From contig JAFIGG010000040.1 in assembly GCA_020831485.1 (NCBI GenBank), positions 1 through 32,154 on the forward strand: a DNA stretch of 32,154 nucleotides. The letters run 5' to 3'. This DNA comes from Opitutales bacterium (GTDB lineage: Bacteria > Verrucomicrobiota > Verrucomicrobiia > Opitutales > Oceanipulchritudinaceae). The translations under genes were made by a program, and so were the position numbers. A model generated the notes under the pieces. It ran no database searches. It saw only the letters and a list, made by a program, of their open reading frames with translations, and had not been told where the DNA came from. Numbering within the stretch: position 1 is the stretch's first letter; each line of letters opens with the position of its first letter. Shown here one piece after another: positions 23,922-32,082 of this stretch.

Positions 23922-24973
23922 CCAGAGCCAAAGAACTGCCGCCGCAATGGCCGGGGGCCTACGAGGATCTAATAAAGGAATGGCAGGGTCTCGAGCGGGC
24001 ACAAGTCCGCCAGTTGACCCTCTCTGCAGGCGGTCGTCCTGTCTTCGCCCTTCATTATGGAGAAAAGGAGATGGTTTCACCTTCGGCCAATTTCAACGCT
24101 GCCGTGGCCAGCAAACAGGCATCTGCGTTTCCCTATCGCTACAAACGCCAGCGACCAAGTGTTTTGTTGTTGGCTGTGATCCATGGGGGCGAGCACGAGG
24201 GGCTTTTCGGTTTGCAAAGCCTGATGAAGCTGTTGGAAACCAACACGGATCTATATGGTCGCGAGTGGCCTGAGCTCGTGGAGTTGGCGCAGCGTTGCCG
24301 ATTGAGTCTGGTGCCAGTGGTGAATCCAGACGGCTATGTGCGCTTTACACCAGGCAGTGGCAAACTCCTGTCAGAGACGGAAAATGCCCGCTTCGTAACT
24401 GGATCCTTCCCGGATGGATCGATACCAATCTGGCCTACGAATAAGGCAGTTCACCCCTTCCCGAAAGGAGGTAAAGGTTTCCTCGGGGCCTACTACAATG
24501 ACAATGGTATCAACATACAGCATGATGAGTTTTTCCGTCCCATGGCAGATGAGACCAAAGCCATTCTGGATCTCGTTTATGACGAGTGGCCGAACGCGAC
24601 AATGCACTTTCACACCTGTCCGCATGGTTCCTGCTTTTTCGATGCCGACTACACACCCATCGAACATTTCAACTTTGCGAGTGAGACCGCACAGGCCTTC
24701 AGTCAGCGCATGCAGGCACGGGGCATTCCGGACGGTCCTCTCCCGGAGCGCAATTATCCAAGTGAAGCGGCTGGAAAACCCTTCAACCTGATTTCGGCGG
24801 TTTATCATGCCACGGGGTCCTACAGCCTGTTGTTCGAAACCGAATTGGGGTCGGATTTTTGCCAGCACGAGCTCAGTTTTGAGGAGATCCACGATACGCA
24901 GCTGATTGCTGTTTCGGCTTTTCTAAAGACGACGTTGGAGAATTTTGAGGAGCGCAAACGAGCGGAGGCCTGA
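23918..24973 (+). CDS. M14-family zinc carboxypeptidase-like protein
   Basis: A 351-residue protein without a recognisable signal peptide. Zinc site: HGGE (His89, Glu92), with the third ligand in MHFHTCPHG (His230 or His232). NPDGY (136-140) and the catalytic-glutamate strand LLFETELG (305-311) are also as in M14 peptidases. The usual substrate-binding Asn-Arg pair is replaced in NGINIQHDEFF, so a carboxypeptidase reaction on ordinary peptides is doubtful. A deacylase or amidase acting on an acidic product, as in succinylglutamate desuccinylase-like members, is an alternative. The ATG overlaps the heparinase stop (ATGA) and the ORF ends two bases before the symporter ATG. It may process products of the upstream lyase after uptake; that is inferred from the operon alone. 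Confidence 0.82.
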   Translation: MTRAKELPPQWPGAYEDLIKEWQGLERAQVRQLTLSAGGRPVFALHYGEKEMVSPSANFNAAVASKQASAFPYRYKRQRPSVLLLAVIHGGEHEGLFGLQSLMKLLETNTDLYGREWPELVELAQRCRLSLVPVVNPDGYVRFTPGSGKLLSETENARFVTGSFPDGSIPIWPTNKAVHPFPKGGKGFLGAYYNDNGINIQHDEFFRPMADETKAILDLVYDEWPNATMHFHTCPHGSCFFDADYTPIEHFNFASETAQAFSQRMQARGIPDGPLPERNYPSEAAGKPFNLISAVYHATGSYSLLFETELGSDFCQHELSFEEIHDTQLIAVSAFLKTTLENFEERKRAEA

Positions 24974-24975
24974 CA

Positions 24976-26676
24976 ATGACCATCTGGGTAACCATTGCCA
25001 TTTATGTCTGTTTTCTGATCGCTATCGGAATTCTCTTCAATCGCTTTAACCAGAGCGGTTCCGACTATTTCCGCGGTGGCGGGCGGGCTTCCTGGTGGTT
25101 GGTGGGTATGAGCACATTCATGGCGCAGATTAGCACCCTGACCTTTACTTCGAATGCGGGGGTGGCTTATGAAGCCGGACTGAGTTATCTGGTAATGTAT
25201 ATTGGTCTCGGCCTGGGCTACCTGGCCAACGTTATCTGGTTTGCGCCCTGGTTTCGGCAAATGCGGACCGTGACTTCGCCGGAAGCGGTGCGGGCCCGTT
25301 TCGGACCGGCAACCCAGCAGTTGCTTGCGGTTGTCAGCGCAGCCTACTATCCGGTCCTCGGTGCCATGTATCTACTGGCTGTGGCAGTGTTCTGCAGTGC
25401 GCTGTTTGGCCTGCAGATAGAGACGGCAATTGTTTTCCTCGGTATAATTGTAGTGACTTACGCGACTCTCGGTGGGCGCTGGGGAGTCATGGCTTCGGAT
25501 TTTCTGCAGGGGGCAATCCTGCTTGCTGTCAGCATTGTCCTCGCGGTCGCTTGCCTGATTGAACTGGGCGGGGTGGGGCCACTGCTGGACGCATTCCGCA
25601 GTGGAGATACGGCGCGTGATTATGCCTTTTTCAAGAGCAAAGGTGCTTTCCCAGGTGACCAGTATACATGGCAGTGGGCATTGGCGATGGGCTTTTTTCA
25701 GGCGACAGGCGTCTGCACTTTGCTGAATGCGCAGCGCTATTTTGCGGCCAAGGATGGACAGCATGCACGCAAGGCGGCCCTGGTGACGCTGGTTCTGCTT
25801 TTGGGCGGCACGCTGGTTTGGATCATCCCTCCGGTTACCGCGCAGTTGTTGTTTGCGGATCAGGTTGCGGCCCTGGATCTCCCCAAGGCTGCTGAGGGAA
25901 GTTATGCGGTGGCCTGCATGCTGTTGTTGCCCGCGGCGATGCAGGGAATCGTAGTGGTTGCAATGATCGCGGCTACCCTGAGCACAATGGATACGGCGAT
26001 GAATGTTTCCTCGGCGATTGTTGTGCGGGACATTCTGCCAGCTGTCTATCGGCGGTTTGCCAACCTTCCGGATGAGATGGAAGTGCTGGCGGGGCGAATA
26101 ATGACAATTTTTCTGGGGATTGTTCTGATTTTCACGACACTATGGTTTGCCCGCACTGAGGGTCAGGGCGTGTTTGAATGGGGCCAGTACCTGTTTGCCC
26201 TGATGGGGGCTCCGACAGCGATTCCCTTGCTGCTATGTCTATTCATTCGCAAGGTCCCCGCATACAGTGGAATAGTATCGATCATTACAGGCTTCGTCGC
26301 GTCGATCACGACCACTCAGCTGGGTCTGACATTTGCAGAAAAGGCTTTCTGGATAACCCTGTTTTCCGTCGCTGGATTTGTTGCCTGCCTGCCCTTTTGG
26401 CGTTACGCTTCGGAGAGTTACAAAGCGCACGTGAGAAACTTTTTTGAGCAGATGGAGCGTCCGGTGGACTTTGAGCTGGAGGTCGGTCGCTCGGTCGATA
26501 GTGAGCAAAAGCGCCTGCTTGGCCGAATCCTACTGGTCGCTGCCTGTGTGCTCGCGCCTGTCACAGCTTTGGTCTGGTGGGACGGCGAAGCTGTTTGGAT
26601 TCCGCTCAGCTTTACTCTTGGTATCGCGGCCCTCGCGTTGGGCTTGCTTTTTACCAGGGTTGGGGAGAGCGATTGA
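24976..26676 (+). CDS. Sodium:solute symporter (SSS family)
   Basis: Inner-membrane sodium-coupled transporter of 566 residues with about 13-14 hydrophobic helices. The family pattern is visible: N-terminal helix TIWVTIAIYVCFLIAIGILF, then FRGGGRASWWLVGMSTFMAQISTLTFTSNAGVAYEAGLSYL, the SSS start signature, later ATLGGRWGVMASDFLQGAIL and VVVAMIAATLSTMDTAMNVSSAIVVRD, the sodium-site helix with its Ser/Thr and Asp. Ribosome binding site GGAGG (24964-24968) lies 7 bases before ATG 24976, inside the end of the M14 gene. Third gene of the heparinase-like/M14 operon, so its likely cargo is a sugar acid or other product of that enzyme set. The precise substrate cannot be read from the sequence. SSS proteins of this length are common beside lyases in marine heterotrophs. 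Confidence 0.92.
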   Translation: MTIWVTIAIYVCFLIAIGILFNRFNQSGSDYFRGGGRASWWLVGMSTFMAQISTLTFTSNAGVAYEAGLSYLVMYIGLGLGYLANVIWFAPWFRQMRTVTSPEAVRARFGPATQQLLAVVSAAYYPVLGAMYLLAVAVFCSALFGLQIETAIVFLGIIVVTYATLGGRWGVMASDFLQGAILLAVSIVLAVACLIELGGVGPLLDAFRSGDTARDYAFFKSKGAFPGDQYTWQWALAMGFFQATGVCTLLNAQRYFAAKDGQHARKAALVTLVLLLGGTLVWIIPPVTAQLLFADQVAALDLPKAAEGSYAVACMLLLPAAMQGIVVVAMIAATLSTMDTAMNVSSAIVVRDILPAVYRRFANLPDEMEVLAGRIMTIFLGIVLIFTTLWFARTEGQGVFEWGQYLFALMGAPTAIPLLLCLFIRKVPAYSGIVSIITGFVASITTTQLGLTFAEKAFWITLFSVAGFVACLPFWRYASESYKAHVRNFFEQMERPVDFELEVGRSVDSEQKRLLGRILLVAACVLAPVTALVWWDGEAVWIPLSFTLGIAALALGLLFTRVGESD

Positions 26677-26743
26677 TTTTTAGATTCGCCTAAAGAAACG
26701 GTCTCTATGCTTGCGTTCGACAGGCGAGCTTTTACAGAATTGC

Positions 26744-26768
26744 GGGGAACTCGGAAACCCCATTCCCC
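26744..26768 (+). promoter_or_regulatory. Alternative hairpins at the ccsBA start codon
   Basis: GGGGAA (26744-26749) can pair with TTCCCC (26763-26768), which abuts the start ATG, or its GGGG with CCCC at 26758-26761. The two pairings exclude each other, and either would fold the translation initiation region. The rest of the 92-bp gap after the symporter gene holds no convincing promoter or terminator. Confidence 0.3.
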
Positions 26769-29700
26769 ATGCTGAAAAAAAGACTGAATCCGCTGCTGAA
26801 GGCGCTTGGCTCTCTTCGCTTTACCATAGTTCTACTTGTATTCAGCATGATGCTGACCTTTCTGGCGACGATGGCGCAGACGCAGATCGGGATTTGGGAA
26901 GTGATGAGTCGCTACATCCGGACATTTTTTGTCTGGCATGAGATTCCGGGTCTTGGTGAACTGCCGATTTTTCCAGGAGGATGGATTCTGGGCGGGCTCC
27001 TGTTCATTAATATATTGGCTGCTCACTTTACCCGCTTTCGCATGGGTTGGCGGCGTGTTCCGCTGATTCTTATCCATGGAGGCATCGCCCTGTTGCTGAT
27101 TGCTGAGTGGGTCACCGGGGTATTCGCGAAAGAGATGAACCTGATGTTTGATGAGGGCCAGGAGAAGTCCTACCTGGAGCATCCACGGGAGTCCGAGTTT
27201 GTTCTCATCGATACCACGGATCCCGAAATTGACCGCGTTTACGCTGTGCATGAATCCCACCTGGCTGCGGGGCACCCCGTAGTGCAGGAAAGCCTGCCGC
27301 TGCGCGTCGAGGTTCGGGAGTTTTTCCAGAATTCAAGAGTCTTCCTGTTGCCACCGGAAACAGCTGCAGCGCACCCGGATGAAGCGCCGGCGGAGCGCGG
27401 CTTGGGGCCGCGCTTGCGGATGACAGAGGAACCCAGGGTCGTTTCGACCGACGGACGCAATGTGGTCAGCGCAGTGGTCGAAGTGTTTTCAGAGGAATCG
27501 GATGAATCGCTGGGAACCTGGGCTGTTTCCAGTGTGCTGAACGAACCACAGACATTTGAATATGGCGACCGCAGTTACCGGATCGCCATTCGGCCTGAAC
27601 GCGAATACCTCGGCTATTCGCTGCAGCTGTTGAAATTCACCCATTTGCGTTACCCGGGCACCCAGATCCCCAAACACTTTGCAAGTCAGGTGCGGCTGCG
27701 GAATCCGCAAACCGGGGAGGACCGGGAAATCCATATTTCGATGAATCAACCGCTGCGTTACCGGGGCAAAACCTTTTATCAGGCGAGTTATGCGAATGAC
27801 GATCAGACCTCCATCCTCCAGGTGGTGCGCAATCCGGGTTGGACCTTGCCCTACATTGCCTGCCTGGTGGTGACCGTTGGGCTGATCTGGCAGTTGGGTC
27901 TGGGTATCAGCCGGCGGCCACGACGGAAAAATGCGGAGGGTTTGGAATCTGCGGCCGACGCGAAACCAGCACCGATGGGCTGGCTGGGCTGGTTGGCGAT
28001 GACGGTGGTCGCGGCCTGGATCTGCAGCGGACTATTTCGTTCCAGCGTTTCGGAGGAGCGTCCGGACCTGGATACCTTTGGAGCCCTGCCGGTGCTGGCC
28101 GACGGACGGCTGAAATCCATGGATTCGATGGCCCGTGGCTATTTGCGCGCCTTGAGCGGCAAAACCTCGGCACGCACGGCTGATGGCGACAGCCTTGATG
28201 CGCGTGAATGGTTTTTGATCGTTTCGGCAGAGCCGGAGCGGGCGGACCGGATTCCCGTGTTTACGATCTTTCATCCGGAGGTGATGTCCATGCTCGGACA
28301 GGAGCCGCGTAGCCGACTGACTTTGGCCTTTGAGGATATCCGTGATTATGGTGCGGTGATCCAGCACCAGGCAGAACATATCCGTGACATTGAGCGCGCG
28401 GACCGCAGTCAGTTTGAAAATGCGGTGTTGCAGCTGGATTACCTGCTCACCTTGTATTGGCGTCTGCGGCACAGCTTGCACCTCAATGATCCGAGGGGGC
28501 TGGACGATAAAGTTGTCAGCTTCCAAACAGAGATTCACCCGCGCTTTCGCGAAATGCGCGCGATGGGCGACGGCAGCGGGGTTCCAGAGCAGTTGATGGG
28601 TGGGATGCATCAGGCCATCACACGCTTTGCAGTGATGGATGATTTTGCCCAGTATGCGCCGATCCCATACCGGGGTGGGGAGGAGCGCCCGCGAGGGGAC
28701 TGGGTGACCATTGGGGCTGCCTTCCAGCGGAGCTTGCAGGCGGATGCCCTGCATCCTGGAGTTGGCTATTACCGTGACATATTAAGGGCCTGGGAAACGC
28801 AGGACTACGCGGCATTCAATCAGGCGGTCGGCAGTCTCGGAGCCTGGATGAGTGCTCATTTTGGCACGGCGGCTCACCGTGCGGAGTTTGAACACAGTTT
28901 CAATCGCCTTGCCCTGTTTTGGAAGGGAGCCGCCCTGTATGTGCTGGTGTTTTTGGTGGTTGCGGCTTCCTGGTTAATCGGACCGCGGCTGAGGACCATT
29001 GCTTTGGGCCTTGGCTGGCTGACCTGGACCGCGCACACGATTGGTTTGTTGATGCGGATGTACATTCAGGAACGTCCGCCGGTGACGAGTCTGCATGCTT
29101 CGGCGATCTTTGTCGGCTGGGTTGCGGTCTTTCTCGGTTTGGTGCTGGAACGGAAACTACGCAATGGACTGGGGATAGCGGGGGCTGCGGTGCTGGGTTT
29201 TCTGACGCTGGTCGTGGCGCACAATCTCGGTGGAGATGGAGACACTATTGAAGTCATGCGGGCAGTGCTGGATTCCAATTTCTGGTTGGCAACGCACGTT
29301 GTCGTAATAACGATCGGCTACGCTGCGGTCTATCTGGCGGGTGCACTTGGCATTGCCTACCTTATTGCGCGGCAGATTCCGCGCGCCTGGAGTCCACAGT
29401 TACAGACTTCCCTCTACCATTCCGTACTTGGAGTTGTTGGTTTTGCCTTACTGTTCAGCTTTGCCGGAACGGTATTGGGCGGTATCTGGGCAGACCAGTC
29501 CTGGGGTCGATTCTGGGGCTGGGATCCCAAGGAAAACGGTGCCTTGCTGATCGTTTTGTGGATGGCGGTGATCCTGCACCTTAGGATTGGCAATATGGTA
29601 TCGGAGAAGAACCTCATGGCCTGTGCCATCTTCGGCAATATCATCGTCGCTTTCTCATGGTTCGGCGTGAATATGCTGGGAGTCGGATTGCACTCCTATG

Positions 29701-29810
29701 GATTCATGGAGGGTGCCCCGTTCTGGCTGGGTGTGTTTATGCTTTCCCAGTTGCTGTTCATGGCATTGGCCCTGCTGCCGGAACGGCGGGCTTTGGAGAC
29801 GGATCAGTAA
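26769..29810 (+). CDS. ccsBA: Fused cytochrome c biogenesis protein ResB-CcsA (system II haem lyase)
   Basis: Inner-membrane synthetase of 1013 residues that moves haem outward and attaches it to apocytochromes c. The ResB half has helices at about 13-38, 71-91, 95-118 and 356-378 with a large periplasmic loop between. After a further helix (about 399-420) comes a second periplasmic domain (420-715) opening with ALPVLADGRLKSMDSMARGYL. The CcsA/ResC half follows from about 718 with several helices and the WWD haem-binding motif WGRFWGWDPKE (about 912-922). A single polypeptide like this is known from Epsilonproteobacteria and Bacteroidetes. The ATG at 26769 is immediately preceded by a GC hairpin. 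The stop overlaps the nrfA stop on the other strand. Because NrfA has a CXXCK site, it may be the NrfI-like lyase for that haem. Confidence 0.93.
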   Translation: MLKKRLNPLLKALGSLRFTIVLLVFSMMLTFLATMAQTQIGIWEVMSRYIRTFFVWHEIPGLGELPIFPGGWILGGLLFINILAAHFTRFRMGWRRVPLILIHGGIALLLIAEWVTGVFAKEMNLMFDEGQEKSYLEHPRESEFVLIDTTDPEIDRVYAVHESHLAAGHPVVQESLPLRVEVREFFQNSRVFLLPPETAAAHPDEAPAERGLGPRLRMTEEPRVVSTDGRNVVSAVVEVFSEESDESLGTWAVSSVLNEPQTFEYGDRSYRIAIRPEREYLGYSLQLLKFTHLRYPGTQIPKHFASQVRLRNPQTGEDREIHISMNQPLRYRGKTFYQASYANDDQTSILQVVRNPGWTLPYIACLVVTVGLIWQLGLGISRRPRRKNAEGLESAADAKPAPMGWLGWLAMTVVAAWICSGLFRSSVSEERPDLDTFGALPVLADGRLKSMDSMARGYLRALSGKTSARTADGDSLDAREWFLIVSAEPERADRIPVFTIFHPEVMSMLGQEPRSRLTLAFEDIRDYGAVIQHQAEHIRDIERADRSQFENAVLQLDYLLTLYWRLRHSLHLNDPRGLDDKVVSFQTEIHPRFREMRAMGDGSGVPEQLMGGMHQAITRFAVMDDFAQYAPIPYRGGEERPRGDWVTIGAAFQRSLQADALHPGVGYYRDILRAWETQDYAAFNQAVGSLGAWMSAHFGTAAHRAEFEHSFNRLALFWKGAALYVLVFLVVAASWLIGPRLRTIALGLGWLTWTAHTIGLLMRMYIQERPPVTSLHASAIFVGWVAVFLGLVLERKLRNGLGIAGAAVLGFLTLVVAHNLGGDGDTIEVMRAVLDSNFWLATHVVVITIGYAAVYLAGALGIAYLIARQIPRAWSPQLQTSLYHSVLGVVGFALLFSFAGTVLGGIWADQSWGRFWGWDPKENGALLIVLWMAVILHLRIGNMVSEKNLMACAIFGNIIVAFSWFGVNMLGVGLHSYGFMEGAPFWLGVFMLSQLLFMALALLPERRALETDQ

Positions 29811-31306
29811 CCCGGCATTGCAGCTGAATCAGGCCCGGAGGACATGCGGGCTTCCCGCTCCGCAGCTTCTTCGAGCCAGCGAGGGACGACCTTTTCGAGG
29901 AACTCCTGCTTGTTTTCTTCGAGTTGATCCATGTCCAGACCGATGTATGCCTGGGCTTTGGCTTTGGTCGAAATGTCGGGCATTTCAATCGGATCAGTGA
30001 CACCATTCTTATGGAGAACGCGGACAATGAGCCGTCGCGCTTCAGCTGCTTTGTCGATCGAAGTGCCGAGAATGCGCGCGGATTCCAGGGGCGAATGAAT
30101 GCCCATTCCGTTGGCGGCAGCGACAAAATCCCAGCGCCATTGCGAATGACGAATCAACTGCAGGATGGGGGCCATCTGTTCTTCGGTGGCGCCGGCATCC
30201 CAGGCTGCCTTGGCTTCAATGTGTGTGGTGGCTAGCAAGGGTTCGGCGATGCGGCGCAATTCGTGAATGCGGTCCTGACGCGCGTATACGCCTTCGCGCA
30301 GCGATTGCTCGCTTTCCCTGTGGCAGACCTGGCAGGCGTTGGCAATATTGTTGAGGGGGCTTTGCAGATGGTGATCGGTGAACTTGACGCCACCTTCGCT
30401 GCGGTAGGGCATGTGGCAGTCGGAACAGGAAACACCGCGTTCCGCGTGCACACCCGTTAGGTAAAGTTCGTAGTCCGGGTGCTGTGCCTTGAGCATAGGT
30501 GCCCGGCTGAGGCTATGAACCCAGTCCACGTGTTGAATGTTGTCGAAGTAGGCCTCCATGTCCTCGACCCCAGTCCCTCTGTCCCAGGGAAAGGTCAGGT
30601 AATTCTTGGGCTCTTTGGCAAAGTAGTATTCGACGTGGCATTGGGCGCACACCAGGGAACGCATTTCCTGGTGCGTGACTTCCTGGATGTTTTTCCCTTG
30701 GCGGTCAAAGGCTTCGATGAGGGCTGGTCGCGTAATGCGAAGGTTCATGGTCTTGGGGTCGTGACAGTCCTGGCAGCCAATGTGATTGACCACTTCCGAG
30801 CCCAGTTCCCGCCAAGTGCTGGCGTAGAATTCTTCCACGCCCATTTCATTCATCAACCGAGGCACATCGGTGCTTTTACAGGTCCAGCAGGTGCCTGGCT
30901 GGGGCACATCCGTGCGCAGAGTGTTGTGCACGTCTTTGACCGAGTAGTAGTGACCTCTGCCCTGGTTGTAGTCGCGGGAGAACGCATACCCGGCCCACAT
31001 GACAATCAGCTCTGGATACTTCTCGAGATAGTCGATCATCTTCGAGCCCGCATGTTTGCTCTCGAAATCGGTGCGGGCGGTCTGGCGGTAGCGGTCATAC
31101 TGGCGTGGATACTGTTGCCCCCAAACCTCATTGCGTGGCTCCCATTCGGGCATCGGCTGGACCTGCTGGGTGATGAAGGCTTCCTGCCGGCGCTCAATGA
31201 TGGATGCGCCAAAAAGGCCGAAGATAAATACGAGCAGCAGGGTGATGCCGAATAGCAGCCATCCGGTCCAGGGCTTTTGTTCCACGAGTTCAGCGATACT
31301 TTTCAT
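29804..31306 (-). CDS. nrfA: Ammonia-forming cytochrome c nitrite reductase, catalytic subunit NrfA
   Basis: Periplasmic pentahaem enzyme reducing nitrite to ammonium with six electrons. From ATG 31306, which has GGAG 7 bases upstream, it has 500 residues. Residues 13-36 form a hydrophobic signal or anchor. The active-site haem has the diagnostic lysine-ligated motif CWTCK (140-144). Four ordinary sites follow: CQDCH (178-182), CAQCH (220-224), CSDCH (294-298), CQVCH (325-329). Active-site elements include Tyr in CAQCHVEYYF and the His in KAQHPDYELY, both conserved in the family. The start overlaps the nrfH 3' end by 17 bases, indicating translational coupling in an nrfHA operon. The C-terminal tail after EEAAEREARM is short and variable. 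The 3' end overlaps ccsBA by 7 bases. Confidence 0.97.
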   Translation of the reverse strand: MKSIAELVEQKPWTGWLLFGITLLLVFIFGLFGASIIERRQEAFITQQVQPMPEWEPRNEVWGQQYPRQYDRYRQTARTDFESKHAGSKMIDYLEKYPELIVMWAGYAFSRDYNQGRGHYYSVKDVHNTLRTDVPQPGTCWTCKSTDVPRLMNEMGVEEFYASTWRELGSEVVNHIGCQDCHDPKTMNLRITRPALIEAFDRQGKNIQEVTHQEMRSLVCAQCHVEYYFAKEPKNYLTFPWDRGTGVEDMEAYFDNIQHVDWVHSLSRAPMLKAQHPDYELYLTGVHAERGVSCSDCHMPYRSEGGVKFTDHHLQSPLNNIANACQVCHRESEQSLREGVYARQDRIHELRRIAEPLLATTHIEAKAAWDAGATEEQMAPILQLIRHSQWRWDFVAAANGMGIHSPLESARILGTSIDKAAEARRLIVRVLHKNGVTDPIEMPDISTKAKAQAYIGLDMDQLEENKQEFLEKVVPRWLEEAAEREARMSSGPDSAAMPGY

Positions 31307-31985
31307 TGGAGCTCTCCGATTGGGACGTTTCAATTGGGGTCGGATTGCCGTCGCTGCTGGAGCGCCGGCGGGTAAAATCTAAAAGCCAGTCTGGAATGGC
31401 GGGTTCGAGCCCCGGCACGCGCACGTGCTCAACCGAGGCCAGGCTGTTGACGCGGCCATGGGGAGTTTCGCGGTGACATTCCCAGCACAGCATACCCTCG
31501 CCATGGCGGGCCATGGAGCCGGTTATTTCCCGTAGGCTGGTGCGGTGCAACTCGTGCTCGTGACAGCGGATACAGTTTTCCTGAACGACATTCTGGCCGG
31601 CCTCATGCATGCGGATGACCTGGGGTTCGAGCCGGAAGGTGAACATGTAGGCGTGGCGACTGCCATCCATTGCCTTGAAGTAATAGGTGCGCGCAATGTG
31701 GTCGTGCGGCACATGGCAATCATTGCAGGACGCCACCCGGCCGTGGCTGCCGCGTTCCCACGAGGCATATTGGGGAATCATGACGTGGCAATTGATGCAC
31801 GCCCGGGGATCATCCGAGAGATAGGAAGTGGCGTTGGAAAGGTGAACGGTGAGCAGACCTATGCCGCAAAACACACCTCCGGCGAACAAAACGAGCGGCA
31901 TCCATTGGCGCGGGGGTTTAAGCCAACGAAGGAAGCGGGACAGGAACTCAACAGGGCGGGGCACGCAGTGAAAGGGGTTGGACAT
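31290..31985 (-). CDS. nrfH: Cytochrome c quinol dehydrogenase NrfH (nitrite reductase membrane subunit)
   Basis: NapC/NirT-family membrane-anchored tetrahaem cytochrome that takes electrons from menaquinol and passes them to NrfA. From ATG 31985 it has 231 residues: one N-terminal helix (about 28-48, MPLVLFAGGVFCGIGLLTVHL), then haem sites CINCH (63-67), CNDCH (87-91), CIRCH (138-142) and CWECH (167-171). The first reads CINCHVM, so Met69 is placed like the unusual methionine ligand of Desulfovibrio NrfH. The frame is open to 32135, but the extra 50 residues look unlike the family and contain a perfect inverted repeat, so I place the start at 31985. No Shine-Dalgarno is seen there. First gene of the nrfHA operon; its C-terminal coding end overlaps nrfA. 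Confidence 0.95.
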   Translation of the reverse strand: MSNPFHCVPRPVEFLSRFLRWLKPPRQWMPLVLFAGGVFCGIGLLTVHLSNATSYLSDDPRACINCHVMIPQYASWERGSHGRVASCNDCHVPHDHIARTYYFKAMDGSRHAYMFTFRLEPQVIRMHEAGQNVVQENCIRCHEHELHRTSLREITGSMARHGEGMLCWECHRETPHGRVNSLASVEHVRVPGLEPAIPDWLLDFTRRRSSSDGNPTPIETSQSESSNEKYR

Positions 31986-32056
31986 TATGTAAACATCTGG
32001 CCGAAGCGGGATCAAGGTTTTTTGGTGTTTAAGGCCTTCCACCACTTGCTGGAGTG

Positions 32057-32082
32057 AATTTTGGATTGAAAGGTCCAAAATT
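32057..32082. promoter_or_regulatory. Perfect inverted repeat upstream of nrfH (candidate operator)
   Basis: AATTTTGGA (32057-32065) and TCCAAAATT (32074-32082) form a perfect 9-bp dyad with an 8-base spacer, 72 to 97 bases before the nrfH start codon. A TTGACT -35-like hexamer lies just upstream on the minus strand (32090-32085), but a matching -10 is not clear. The symmetry and position suggest a binding site for a nitrite, nitric-oxide or anaerobiosis regulator. It does not match the FNR consensus (TTGAT-N4-ATCAA) or the E. coli NsrR consensus. Alternatively it is a hairpin in the leader RNA. Confidence 0.55.

Noticed and set aside
30479-31255. 258-residue plus-strand frame
   Set aside because: Antisense to nrfA, which has all five haem motifs.
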